Assembly (NCBI GenBank): GCA_013314735.1
Contig: JABUFD010000004.1
Location: 186,001-250,000 of the forward strand
Length of the DNA: 64,000 nt
Origin: Anaerolineae bacterium
GTDB taxonomy: Bacteria > Chloroflexota > Anaerolineae > Anaerolineales > Anaerolineaceae
Reading direction: 5' to 3'
The position numbers and the translations under genes were made by a program. How positions within the stretch are numbered: position 1 is the first letter of the stretch; each line of letters starts with the position of its first letter. Shown one piece after another: positions 8,632 through 17,932 of the stretch. A model generated the notes under the pieces. It saw only the letters and a list, made by a program, of their open reading frames with translations. It did no database searches and was not told the DNA's origin.

Positions 8632-9495
8632 TCAACCCTCCAGCTTGATTTTGGCAACCGGTACCATATCGATCGGTGTTTCGGGGTAACCTTCCGGGTT
8701 GCTGCTCCAGGGCATCCAATTGCGAAATTCTTCCTGGGCCTGGTACGCCATGGAAATATTTGCCATCACAATTCCCGCATCGTGCAAGGCATAAGTCAGC
8801 CGGCTTTTGGGACTGAGGACGATCGGGTAAACGGTTGGCTGTACATACAGGTAGAGAAATGAGTCAGTCATGACAAATCGCCATGGTTGGCAATTGACAG
8901 CGGAAGGCGCACGCTGGGCAGCAATGAAAATCGGTTCCATCGACTTTGGCAGTTCACTGCGCCGACCAAAGCGGTTGATGAAAAACAAATCCTCCAGTGG
9001 TTTCCTGCGGGTGCGATAGCCTGGTTTGCGAAAATAATTCGCCAGGTTCCGGGTTTCTTCTTTACGCGGTTGGCCATAAATGATTGCTGCGCCCATTTCA
9101 CTTTCCTCTGGCAGATCGAATTGCCGGATCACCCCGCGTTCGCGGCCCGCAGTTCCCAGGTAACAGCTGCCTAGACCCATTGCATGCAGATGGACACAAA
9201 ATTGCTCTGTTTGAAATCCAATTTCAACCAGCGGAATGCCTGGTTGGACAGTATATGGCAGAACCAGGTGGTGAGAGCTGATGAATTGTCCGTAAGGTCC
9301 CTGTGCCACCAACATCTGGACGGTAGACAGGTGGCTGAGAAAATGAAACTGAATGGCCTGACCCGGCAGGATGGGGTGCAACCGTTCCGGCAGTGCTTCG
9401 ATTGCGCTGATTGTGGTCGGACTCAGTTCCTCCTGCCGATATTGCCGGACAGAATGCCTGTTAAGGATGGCATTGTATAATTGCGGATCTTTCAT
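8632..9495 (-). CDS. Nitroreductase-family protein (TM1586-like, duplicated halves)
   Basis: A 287-residue protein from the ATG at 9495, which has GGGAG eight bases upstream. Longer in-frame starts up to 9579 overlap the putative promoter. The N-terminus LYNAILNRHSVRQY is the classic nitroreductase FMN-binding opening. A second half begins near FIAAQRAPSAVNCQPW, which resembles the same motif again. This fits the TM1586-like putative nitroreductases, where two half-domains form one fold. FMN or NAD(P)H use is inferred from the family. It converges on the small membrane protein gene and stands alone in its unit. Confidence 0.82.
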   Translation of the reverse strand: MKDPQLYNAILNRHSVRQYRQEELSPTTISAIEALPERLHPILPGQAIQFHFLSHLSTVQMLVAQGPYGQFISSHHLVLPYTVQPGIPLVEIGFQTEQFCVHLHAMGLGSCYLGTAGRERGVIRQFDLPEESEMGAAIIYGQPRKEETRNLANYFRKPGYRTRRKPLEDLFFINRFGRRSELPKSMEPIFIAAQRAPSAVNCQPWRFVMTDSFLYLYVQPTVYPIVLSPKSRLTYALHDAGIVMANISMAYQAQEEFRNWMPWSSNPEGYPETPIDMVPVAKIKLEG

Positions 9496-9559
9496 GGATG
9501 CGGCTCCCATATTGCCGGACAGGGTGGCTGAGATAGATGATGTGAACCGGCGCAGGATG

Positions 9560-9565
9560 ATTATA
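9560..9565 (-). promoter_or_regulatory. -10 element for the nitroreductase gene
   Basis: TATAAT on the minus strand lies 64 bases before the chosen ATG at 9495. This supports the shorter start, since upstream in-frame starts would fall at or near the transcription start. Confidence 0.4.
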
Positions 9566-9643
9566 GTATGAAACCGCATAATTCGTGACAGGTGGCCTAC
9601 TGCGAATGAGTTACCCCATGGTTAATGCAGAAGTTATGTGGAT

Positions 9644-10216
9644 TCAATACCTTTCATAAATGGCCAGGACAATATCTGCATAGTAGTAACCGACATTGGC
9701 TGGTCCATACGCTTTAAGCGCATCCCGGTTGTTGCCATACCGGTTGATCAAACCGGCCAGGAAACGGGTTCCATACTCGATATTGAAGGATGGGTCGTAC
9801 AACTCGCTCATACTGGGACGATTCGCAAAACAGGGCCCATTGGGGCACATAAATTCTGCTGCCAGGCCATCACGCGGCATCACTTGCATTAAACCAACTG
9901 CCCCTGATTTTGAATAAGCATCAGCATTACCTCCGCTTTCCTGCAGGATTAAGGCCGCTATCAAATTCGGATCGAGTCCATGCAAACCAGCATGATGGAC
10001 AATCTGATCACACCATTGCAGCACTTCTGTTGGATAAGCACTGCTGATTGGGCAGGCTGAACCACCTGCGGCTTCTTGTTGCACTGACTCGGGTTGGGAT
10101 TGGCCGGCATCAATGAATGCAGGGGGTTCTCCTGCAACCAGCGCAGCGGTTGAAAAAATCATGGCGGTGCTGCCCAGAAGCAGTCCCAGGACGATTAAGA
10201 AGCGTTTATTCATCAT
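9644..10216 (-). CDS. Secreted lytic transglycosylase (SLT domain)
   Basis: A 190-residue protein. Residues 1-28 form a signal peptide or membrane anchor (LIVLGLLLGSTAMIFSTAAL). The SLT goose-lysozyme-like domain spans about 75-190: ALILQESGGN carries the catalytic Glu, then GAVGLMQVMP, FNIEYGTRFLAGLI and the ALKAYGPANVGYY tail. It cleaves peptidoglycan outside the membrane to form 1,6-anhydromuropeptides. AGGTG sits very close to two adjacent ATG codons; the second may be used. It is divergent from the diguanylate cyclase gene. Confidence 0.9.
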   Translation of the reverse strand: MMNKRFLIVLGLLLGSTAMIFSTAALVAGEPPAFIDAGQSQPESVQQEAAGGSACPISSAYPTEVLQWCDQIVHHAGLHGLDPNLIAALILQESGGNADAYSKSGAVGLMQVMPRDGLAAEFMCPNGPCFANRPSMSELYDPSFNIEYGTRFLAGLINRYGNNRDALKAYGPANVGYYYADIVLAIYERY

Positions 10217-10325
10217 TCACCTAGCTTCAACATAACAAGTAGAATTTATGTTCTAATTATAACAGTTAACACAACCATTGTTACCAGGCAGAATATGCAA
10301 TCATCGAATTTCATCACTTTTCCGA

Positions 10326-10331
10326 TATAAT
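10326..10331 (+). promoter_or_regulatory. -10 element for the diguanylate cyclase gene
   Basis: A perfect TATAAT lies 49 bases before the ATG at 10381. It argues against the in-frame TTG at 10342, which would leave almost no leader. Confidence 0.4.
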
Positions 10332-10380
10332 TGGAAAGCAATTGGTCCAGGCGTCTCAAACCATCAAGGAATTTCACCCA

Positions 10381-12024
10381 ATGCACAACTTCTACCTGGA
10401 AACAACCCATCTGATCCTTTGCCTGGGCAGTATCATTGTTCTGGCCAGGCTGTTGTTTACCTTGCGATCTCACTTAAGAGTAAGTGCACCAAGAGCCGTT
10501 GTCTATTTTGGGATCGTTCTGATCGGTTGGCTTGTGAGTGTCTCTTTGGAAACCATTCTGAATCTGGCGCCACCACCCGTTGTACAGGTATTGAATCGCC
10601 TCTCGCAGAGCTTTTTTATCATGATACCCATCAGTATCACCTACCTGGCTGATTCTTTCGCCTCTCACAAAAAATTTTTAAACAGACGCCTGTATCTTGT
10701 TTTCGGCGGAATCACATTCCTTCAAATGGCCTTGCTGTGGACCAACCAGTTTCATTTATTGTACTGGAAACAGGAACGCCTGATCAATACGATTGATGGA
10801 ATACTCATATTCACCAGGGAAACCAGTGCCATGGCTGTTCTCAACACCACCTATGAAGTGTTAATCCTCTTTTCATTATTCCATTTCTTGCACCTGGTCA
10901 TCCAAATGGGAGACTACTACCGCCCACTCGCCAAAGCGGCCATATTTACACTGGTTACCGCCGCCATTGCGACTGCGTTGAACCTGGTAAAGCCATTTGG
11001 ATTCCATTATGATTATCTGCCCATCGCCTATACTGCCGCCCTCTATCCTCTCGCATTATTCATTACCAAACACCAGATTTTCGACCTGGTACCTATCTCA
11101 CGCCTGACATATTTTGATTCCATCGGTGACGGGGCATTGGTAATTGACCGAAACGGACGCATCCTTGATGTTAATCAACAGGGGCTGGCGATTCTAAACA
11201 CCTTTGATGCTGAAACAGCTACGGGCATACCAATAGCCCACTATTTCCCTGCCTGGACCGAAACCCTGTATCATGTCATCAATGATAATGAACTGGAACG
11301 AATCACACACCGTTTTAACCATAATGGTAATGATAACCAGTATGACATCATTTTCCAGCCCTTTGCCAACCCGGAAGGTCTGGTGACCAATGTTCTCGTA
11401 ACATTTCAAAATGTCACCTTTTATTCACAACTTCTGGCACAACTGCACGAACTCGCCATCCGTGACCCACTGACCAATATCCTGAATCGCCGGCATTTTG
11501 AGCTACTGGTTCGCGACCACCTGCGCCTGGCACAGCGATACCATCGATCATGCAGCCTGATCCTGTTTGATTTGAACGATTTCAAGAATCTCAATGACCA
11601 CCACGGTCATCCCATCGGTGATGCATCACTGACCCATTTCTCGCGCCTGGTCCACCAACAGTTACGTGAATCAGACATTTTTGCCCGGTATGGCGGGGAT
11701 GAATTCGTTCTTTTCCTGCCAGAAACAGACCTGGATGGAACGTTGACTGTTCTTGAGAATTTATGGGAGTTATTGCAGGGAACTCGCTACATGGTGGAGG
11801 GCAGCATTGTTCATCTGCAAACTTCAGCCGGTGTCTCGTGTGCCAGTTCTGCCAATACCTACGATTACGATGAACTGATTTACCAGGCGGATCGCAGCCT
11901 GTATGCCAGTAAGGAAATCGAGAAATGTTCTGCCGCATTCTGGGAAGACCACCGGGTGGTTTGTTATCACATTACCTCGGACCACCTGTTACGGCCTTTA
12001 CCGTCTGAAACCTCAGCGTTATAA
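10381..12024 (+). CDS. Membrane diguanylate cyclase (7TM-PAS-GGDEF)
   Basis: A 547-residue protein from the ATG at 10381, with AAGGA nine bases upstream; a longer TTG start at 10342 is less likely. About seven hydrophobic helices fill residues 1-235, like the 7TM sensor of some histidine kinases. A PAS domain follows (FDSIGDGALVIDRNGRILDVN). The GGDEF domain begins DPLTNILNRRHFE and has the intact active motif RYGGDEFVLFLPE. An RESD inhibitory site lies five residues before GGDEF, so product inhibition is expected. It makes cyclic di-GMP from GTP at the membrane. It is the only c-di-GMP enzyme seen here and could feed the riboswitches at 23.8 and 26.0 kb. Confidence 0.93.
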   Translation: MHNFYLETTHLILCLGSIIVLARLLFTLRSHLRVSAPRAVVYFGIVLIGWLVSVSLETILNLAPPPVVQVLNRLSQSFFIMIPISITYLADSFASHKKFLNRRLYLVFGGITFLQMALLWTNQFHLLYWKQERLINTIDGILIFTRETSAMAVLNTTYEVLILFSLFHFLHLVIQMGDYYRPLAKAAIFTLVTAAIATALNLVKPFGFHYDYLPIAYTAALYPLALFITKHQIFDLVPISRLTYFDSIGDGALVIDRNGRILDVNQQGLAILNTFDAETATGIPIAHYFPAWTETLYHVINDNELERITHRFNHNGNDNQYDIIFQPFANPEGLVTNVLVTFQNVTFYSQLLAQLHELAIRDPLTNILNRRHFELLVRDHLRLAQRYHRSCSLILFDLNDFKNLNDHHGHPIGDASLTHFSRLVHQQLRESDIFARYGGDEFVLFLPETDLDGTLTVLENLWELLQGTRYMVEGSIVHLQTSAGVSCASSANTYDYDELIYQADRSLYASKEIEKCSAAFWEDHRVVCYHITSDHLLRPLPSETSAL

Positions 12025-12159
12025 AAACGTTTTCATTTCATTAACAAACAAAGTCATCATGATGGATGACAATGATTGTGTTTCACGGTATGATTAATAG
12101 TGTAACCTGTGTTCTTCACAGAAAATCAACATCCAGCGAATATTAGATGACACAGGGAA

Positions 12160-13377
12160 ATGAAAACGCTACCTATGAAAATTGCATATTTTTCTGAAGT
12201 CTTCCTACCGAAAATTGATGGTGTCGTCAACACACTTCTGCGCTTATTCGAATACCTCGATAATAACCGCCACCAATCCCTTCTTTTTACACCCCACAGT
12301 AACACTCGGCACATTCGCTCGACACCGGTCATCACGACACCATCTGTTCCCCTGGTGGTGTATCCGAATGTGTATGTTTCACTCCCGCAAACACGCACCT
12401 TCCTGCGCCATCTTGAAACTTTTCAACCGGATCTGGTGCATTTGATCAACCCTGTCCATTTTGACATCCCAGGCCTGAAGGCGGCGCGTTTATTGGATAT
12501 TCCGGTCGTTGCCTCATACCAGACGGACTTTCCCGGTTATGCCAGAACCCTCGGTTTCGGCTTCCTGGAAAATGCAGTGTGGAAATTTTTCCGCGATATC
12601 CACAACCAGGCAGATCTCAATTTTGCGCCTTCCAACATCACCCGCGACCAGATGGTCCAGCACGGTATTGAACGGGTGAAGGTATGGCGGCGTGGAATCG
12701 ACCTGGCACATTTCAGTCCTGCCAGGAGGAACAGTATCATGCGAAGTCGCCTCACCGAAGGCGAAACGGAAAAACCGCTTCTCCTGTATGTTGGACGACT
12801 GTCGCCCGAAAAACGAGTCGATTGGCTGCTGCAGCTGTTCCAACAGGGATTGCCGGTGCGGCTGGCTTTTGTCGGTGACGGCCCCTACCGTCCCATCCTC
12901 GAAATGCAGTTCGCCGATACACCCACCATATTCACCGGTTTCCTCAACGGTGAAGAACTGTACCAGGCGTATGCCTCGGCGGACATGTTCGTGTTCCCAT
13001 CCAAAAATGAAACACTGGGAAATGTGGTTCTCGAAGCGATGGCATCGGGGTTGCCAGTCATCGCCCCAACCGAAGGCGGGCAAATTGATCATGTGGTACA
13101 CGGTGAAACCGGATTACTGTTTGACGCCGATGACCCGGAAGCCATGGTCGCTGCGGTAAAATACCTGCTGGAGCGACCGGAATTGCGAGCCCATATGGGA
13201 ATCCAGGCGCAGAAGCACCTGGGTGAAATCAGCTGGCAAAACATCTTTGACCAGTTGTTGTTGGATTATGAGCAAACCATCAACAACCATCCCTTTGCCA
13301 AACGGCTACCACAAAGCAAGCACAAAGCCAGGCAGAAACCAATCCGGTTGCCGGATTCCGGGCATTGGCATTTGTAA
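12160..13377 (+). CDS. GT4-family glycosyltransferase
   Basis: A 405-residue GT-B glycosyltransferase, cytoplasmic or at the membrane surface. The N-terminal domain opens MKIAYFSEVFLPKIDGVVNT, typical of GT4 mannosyl- or glucosyltransferases acting on lipids. The donor domain has LLYVGRLSPEKRVDWLL and the E-x7-E signature in NETLGNVVLEAMASGLPVI. A highly basic tail (about 385-405) may bind membrane. Two nearby starts, 12160 and 12175, are possible; AGGGAA is very close to the first. Family relatives make glycolipids or phosphatidylinositol mannosides; the acceptor here is unknown. Confidence 0.88.
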   Translation: MKTLPMKIAYFSEVFLPKIDGVVNTLLRLFEYLDNNRHQSLLFTPHSNTRHIRSTPVITTPSVPLVVYPNVYVSLPQTRTFLRHLETFQPDLVHLINPVHFDIPGLKAARLLDIPVVASYQTDFPGYARTLGFGFLENAVWKFFRDIHNQADLNFAPSNITRDQMVQHGIERVKVWRRGIDLAHFSPARRNSIMRSRLTEGETEKPLLLYVGRLSPEKRVDWLLQLFQQGLPVRLAFVGDGPYRPILEMQFADTPTIFTGFLNGEELYQAYASADMFVFPSKNETLGNVVLEAMASGLPVIAPTEGGQIDHVVHGETGLLFDADDPEAMVAAVKYLLERPELRAHMGIQAQKHLGEISWQNIFDQLLLDYEQTINNHPFAKRLPQSKHKARQKPIRLPDSGHWHL

Positions 13378-13436
13378 GGACATCAAGCCTGGCATGATCG
13401 ACAGTAGTGATGGAATGGGTTATCGACTGGAGAAGA

Positions 13437-13997
13437 TCAGAACGGATGTCCAACCAGCAGGAAAACAGCTGCTGCGAACACGAGTAAGAAAATGCTGATG
13501 AGGAAAACATAAACCCACTGGATGCCAAGGTCAAACAACCTGCGAAAACCCTGGCGTCGTTTTTGTTTTGATTTTTTCCCCGGTTTTTCAACTTGTATAC
13601 GCTCAATCATTTCACGGACATCACGGTAATCAGGGTCTTCAGAGGCAATCTCATCGAGATGGTCCATTGCTTCGTTGTAACTGCCGGCGAAATAATGTTC
13701 TTCGGCCCACTCATACAGGCGTGCCAGGCGATACTGGTGGCGCGCCTCCTTCAGGCGCTGCCTGGTTTCGGCGTTTTCCGGGTCCAACCGCAAAGCGTCA
13801 ACCAGCAGATAGATTCCATCCGACCACTCCTCTTCAGCAAAAAACTGGTCTGCCTGGTGATACAGGCATTGGATCCGTTCATCATCCAGGCTGCCCTGCG
13901 GAACGCGCAAAACGGTGCCGCAATGTGGGCAGTACACTGCTGATGCAGTAGCCAGTTTTCCGTTGCAGTAGGGACAGGTGTTTTGGAACAGATCCAT
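13437..13997 (-). CDS. Zinc-ribbon / TPR-like tail-anchored protein
   Basis: A 186-residue protein from the ATG at 13997, placed six bases after AAAGG. Two CxxC pairs (CPYCNGK and CPHCGTV) form an N-terminal zinc ribbon. Residues about 50-130 are helical with a TPR-like repeat (QADQFFAEEEWSDGIYLLVDALRLDPENAET). A basic segment (KKSKQKRRQGFRR) and one C-terminal membrane helix end the protein, so it is tail-anchored with the ribbon in the cytoplasm. It is downstream of and co-directional with the cyclase at 14167, which also starts with a zinc ribbon. Function unknown. Confidence 0.78.
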   Translation of the reverse strand: MDLFQNTCPYCNGKLATASAVYCPHCGTVLRVPQGSLDDERIQCLYHQADQFFAEEEWSDGIYLLVDALRLDPENAETRQRLKEARHQYRLARLYEWAEEHYFAGSYNEAMDHLDEIASEDPDYRDVREMIERIQVEKPGKKSKQKRRQGFRRLFDLGIQWVYVFLISIFLLVFAAAVFLLVGHPF

Positions 13998-14166
13998 AGC
14001 CATCCTTTCATATCCGCAGATGCAGCCGCATTGATCCGGCCGGCCCCTCATCACTTTTATTATAATGTCAATTGGGGACAAATCTCGCCGAGGCAATGGA
14101 AAAATGTTCCCCTCTCATGGCCTGGCAGAAAGGTCGGACAATCCAACCAGCAGGAATGGAAAATGT

Positions 14167-17100
14167 TCAGATGCTGCCAGTTTCGCGTGTCTTCGCTATA
14201 CGAGCCCTGAGCTCTTCCACCTCGCCCAACTCAAACCGCGAATGATGGGATATAAAGGTCAGTTCCGCCTTGGTCAATTGGCGTGATGCCTCTGACAGGT
14301 TTTTCTCGTCAATCAGTAATGCCACGATCACGAGCAGGATCCGGGCAGCCGGCAGCGGTCGGTTTGCCTTCTCCAGCATCTGGTAACCGCGCTCGTAATA
14401 ATAGCGCGCACGGTCATTTTGCCCCTCTGCCTGGGCTATCTTTCCCAGCAATTGAAAAATGACCGCCCTGTCATCCAACCCAACCTGGTTCTCATCCTGG
14501 GCACGCAGCAATTTCAACGCTTCACGGCTGGAATGCTTGGCAACCTCCAGGTTACCCAGGCCCAATTGTGCCATACCAGTGTGTACCTGCAAGGCGATCT
14601 TAAATTCACTGCCCCCCATTCGCTCGATCTGCTTCGCAGCAATTTCGCCAAACTCCAACGCCCGTTGAAAATCATCCATTTGCAGGTACAACTGTGCCAG
14701 ATGGACATAACACGTACTGAGATGATGCGAATGTCCCACCCGCTTTGCCATCTCAATCGCTTCCAGCATATAGCGTTCAGCTTCCTGCGGACGGCCGAAC
14801 TCCATTTGCAGCAATCCCAGGTTGGTATTGAGCTCGATCAACACCTCAATATCGCCCAGTTCCTTCTGGGTGTCAAAGCATTTCTGGAAATTTTCCATGG
14901 CGTCATTCAGCTGACCGCGCTTCCAGGCAATCAATCCCAGATTATTATAGGAACGGGCCGCCAGGGCTACCTCTCCCATTTGTTCTCGCAGCTCCAGGCT
15001 CAACCGGGTGTAGTAACTGGATTGATCCAGCTCGCCTTTGATAAAGTAAATCCCGCCCAGTCGATTGTAAATCGATGCGACCACCTGCTGGGCATCGATA
15101 TCACGCACCAGGTCGAGAGCGCGTTTCATGATCGATTCTGCCTGGTCAACGTTGCCGCGACGGAAATGAATCCATCCGATATCATTATAAATGGAAGCAA
15201 ATTCAACCGCATTTTCACTGGAAAGTTCTTTGAGGGCCATTTCAGCCGCCTGCAGCCGGCCTAACGCTTTTTCATAATCGCCCTGGCGTTCAAATGTGGT
15301 AGCAATTCGCCGATGCAGGGAGGATTGCTGCTGTAACCATGGCGCGGTGCCATCTTCCAGCACAATTTCGAGCGCGGTGGCATAATGCCGCCTCGCAGCC
15401 GGGTATTCCCCGATCACCACCAGGATATCACCCAGACCGGTCTGGATATCGTAAGCCTGCTGGGTGGTATACCCCACTTTGCTGAGCATACTCAGGGCTG
15501 TGACAAAATGCTGGCGCGCCTGTTCGTTGGCAAAGTCGTGCATCGCTTTCTTGCCGGCCAGCACCAGGTAATGCAAGGCGCGGTCTTCCTGGTAGCTTCG
15601 CGAATAATGGTGCGCGAGCATTTCTATCTGATCATCAAGATGATCCGGGTTCAGTGATTCGATAGCCTCAGCCACCAGTTGATGCATACTTTTCCGTTCA
15701 CGTACCAACAGGGTGGAATAGATGGCATCTGCCACCAGTCCATGCCGGAACCGGTACCGCCGTGATAACCCATACACCATCGGTTCAATGAATTCATGAT
15801 GGGTTAAGTAATTCAGCGTATCCAGAATCACCCTGCGCGTGAGACGTGGCAGCATTTTTTCGAGGATGTTAACGCTGAAAGGGTTGCCAATGACGGAAGC
15901 GGCCTGGATCACATGGCGTTGGGTCAGGTTCAGCCGGTCAAAACGTGTCAGGATCAATGCTTGCAGGGTATCCGGCACCCCAAGTGAATCGACCTGCGCG
16001 TCCTTATTCATTTTCCAGATATCGTCATCAAACAGGATCACATTGTCTTCGATCAGCATGCGCAGGATCTCTTCCATATAAAGCGGCATCCCCGCAGAAC
16101 GCTGCACAATTTGCTGGCGAAACTGGACGGGGAAGTCCTGCATGGAAAGCAGGGAATTGAACAATTGTTCTGTTTCGGGAATGGCCAGCGGTTTCAGTTC
16201 GATCACCAGCATCCGCTCGTGTGTCAACACCTGTTCAGCATGCTTCCGGATTTTCTGAACACTGCCGCCTTCAAACGGCCGTGAAATCCCATAGATCAGG
16301 ATCGGCTCCTGGTTGACGGCATCGACCAGGAAGTTCATTAACTCCAGCGAGGATTCGTCCGCCCAGTGCAGGTCATCCAGCACCAGCATCAGCGGTTTGC
16401 GATGTGATAATGTGACCAGGATGCGGCGCACAGCAAGGAATATTCGCAGCTGCAGTTGCTCCGCTTCCAGCAATCCCAATGTTCGTTTGACCCGTTCGTC
16501 TGAAATTTCCATCCCCATAATGTATTCCAGGTACGGCAATACATTGTCCACATCATCCGGCAGCAATTCTTCAATTGTCGAACGCAACACTTCGTGGCGC
16601 AACTCACCGCCGAATTGTTTCAATTGCCAGAAATTCCGGAACATATCCTGAAAAATCCAGTATGGTATGGATTTCCGGTAGGTCAGGGTGTGGCCTTCCA
16701 TCAGTTGTAAATCATTGGAAGAAAATCGCTTTTGCACCTCACGCATTAACCGGCTTTTACCGATCCCTGCTTCACCGGTGACCAGGATCAAACCACCTTG
16801 TTGCTCATTCACCAATTGCCGCAGGACTGCATCAATCTGGCGGATTTCAGATTCATGCCCAATATAATGGCTGCCGAGTTCCTGCAGCCCGCGCGTTGAT
16901 CCCGGGTTCGCTTTGGGGCCAATCACCTCATACACCGTCACCGGATCAGCAATTCCTTTCAGATTCATCGACTGCGGTTTGTGAAAGTCAAACAATGGCT
17001 GAACACGGCGGAAGATGTTCTCACTGACCAGTACCTGGCCTGCCTGCGATACTTCCTCCAATCGATGCGCGATATTGACCGTGTCGCCGATCGCGGTGTA

Positions 17101-17685
17101 ATTCATCAGGTGGTTGGAGCCAATCCCGCCGACAATGACCGTCCCATTATTAATGCCGCAGTGCACCCCCAGTTCGATCCCCTGCAGCTGCTCACGAAAC
17201 TCCAGACTCAGCAACTTCGTGTCTTCGATCATGTCAAACGCTGACCGCACCGCCCGTTCGGCATTGTTCTCATAAGCCAGTGGTGCGCCAAACAAGGCCA
17301 TCAAGCCGTCACCGGTGAGTTTGTCCACCATACCGTCATACTTGTAGACATCATTCGCCAGAACGCGAATGAACTTTTGCATCAACTCATACAACACATC
17401 CGGTTCCAGTTTTTCCGTCAGAGGAGTATAGCCTGTCAGATCGACAAAAAGCACCGTTACGTTGCGGCGTTGGCCGCTGGCTTCCAGGCCGGCTGCGCGA
17501 AAACGCTCCAGCAAATCTGAACCCATCAGGGTTTCCAACGGCTGCTGTTCGGGATCAAGCTGGGTTTCCTGTGTCTCCGCGGCACGGGCTTCACTCAGGT
17601 GTGTACCGCAGTTCCCGCAGAACCGCATGCCAGGGGGGTTGTGGAACCCACAGGATTTGCAATGTAAATACGACCCGTCAACCAT
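14167..17685 (-). CDS. Zinc-ribbon / class III adenylate cyclase / AAA ATPase / TPR regulator
   Basis: A 1172-residue multidomain protein. Residues 9-26 form a zinc ribbon (CKSCGF, FCGNCG). The class III cyclase domain (about 75-255) has both metal Asp sites (LFVDLTGYTPLTEKL, GDGLMALFGAP), DKLTGDG with the likely substrate Lys, and GDTVNIAHRLE with the transition-state Asn and Arg, so it looks active. The ATPase domain has Walker A GEAGIGKSRL and Walker B LMLVLDDLHWAD. The C-terminal 500 residues are TPR repeats. No membrane helix is seen. It probably couples protein or ligand binding on the TPRs to cAMP synthesis; no partner is obvious nearby. Confidence 0.92.
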   Translation of the reverse strand: MVDGSYLHCKSCGFHNPPGMRFCGNCGTHLSEARAAETQETQLDPEQQPLETLMGSDLLERFRAAGLEASGQRRNVTVLFVDLTGYTPLTEKLEPDVLYELMQKFIRVLANDVYKYDGMVDKLTGDGLMALFGAPLAYENNAERAVRSAFDMIEDTKLLSLEFREQLQGIELGVHCGINNGTVIVGGIGSNHLMNYTAIGDTVNIAHRLEEVSQAGQVLVSENIFRRVQPLFDFHKPQSMNLKGIADPVTVYEVIGPKANPGSTRGLQELGSHYIGHESEIRQIDAVLRQLVNEQQGGLILVTGEAGIGKSRLMREVQKRFSSNDLQLMEGHTLTYRKSIPYWIFQDMFRNFWQLKQFGGELRHEVLRSTIEELLPDDVDNVLPYLEYIMGMEISDERVKRTLGLLEAEQLQLRIFLAVRRILVTLSHRKPLMLVLDDLHWADESSLELMNFLVDAVNQEPILIYGISRPFEGGSVQKIRKHAEQVLTHERMLVIELKPLAIPETEQLFNSLLSMQDFPVQFRQQIVQRSAGMPLYMEEILRMLIEDNVILFDDDIWKMNKDAQVDSLGVPDTLQALILTRFDRLNLTQRHVIQAASVIGNPFSVNILEKMLPRLTRRVILDTLNYLTHHEFIEPMVYGLSRRYRFRHGLVADAIYSTLLVRERKSMHQLVAEAIESLNPDHLDDQIEMLAHHYSRSYQEDRALHYLVLAGKKAMHDFANEQARQHFVTALSMLSKVGYTTQQAYDIQTGLGDILVVIGEYPAARRHYATALEIVLEDGTAPWLQQQSSLHRRIATTFERQGDYEKALGRLQAAEMALKELSSENAVEFASIYNDIGWIHFRRGNVDQAESIMKRALDLVRDIDAQQVVASIYNRLGGIYFIKGELDQSSYYTRLSLELREQMGEVALAARSYNNLGLIAWKRGQLNDAMENFQKCFDTQKELGDIEVLIELNTNLGLLQMEFGRPQEAERYMLEAIEMAKRVGHSHHLSTCYVHLAQLYLQMDDFQRALEFGEIAAKQIERMGGSEFKIALQVHTGMAQLGLGNLEVAKHSSREALKLLRAQDENQVGLDDRAVIFQLLGKIAQAEGQNDRARYYYERGYQMLEKANRPLPAARILLVIVALLIDEKNLSEASRQLTKAELTFISHHSRFELGEVEELRARIAKTRETGSI

Positions 17686-17932
17686 GCAAACAACCTTTTC
17701 GTTTCTTCCAGAATGCTATCTGTATTTTACCGTTAAAAAATATTGCTGTAAGGCGCAAACCACAGGCAATGTTGGATTTCTACAGTTTCATCTACCAGGC
17801 ACAGGGAAATAAAAGCATACTTAATCTGCAAATTCACTCTTTGTTCTGTGATATAGTTTTAGGCGTGCGTTTTTTCAGGCTTTTCCCATTCACCGAAAAA
17901 CGCACAAAACCAGGATTTGAAGGAGCATCGAT

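Noticed and set aside
12053-12070. Inverted repeat GTCATC / GATGAC before the GT4 gene as an operator
   Set aside because: Only six bases per arm, within an ATG-rich stretch; could easily be chance.
14419-15264. 281-codon plus-strand frame inside the cyclase gene
   Set aside because: A shadow of the TPR-coding region on the other strand.
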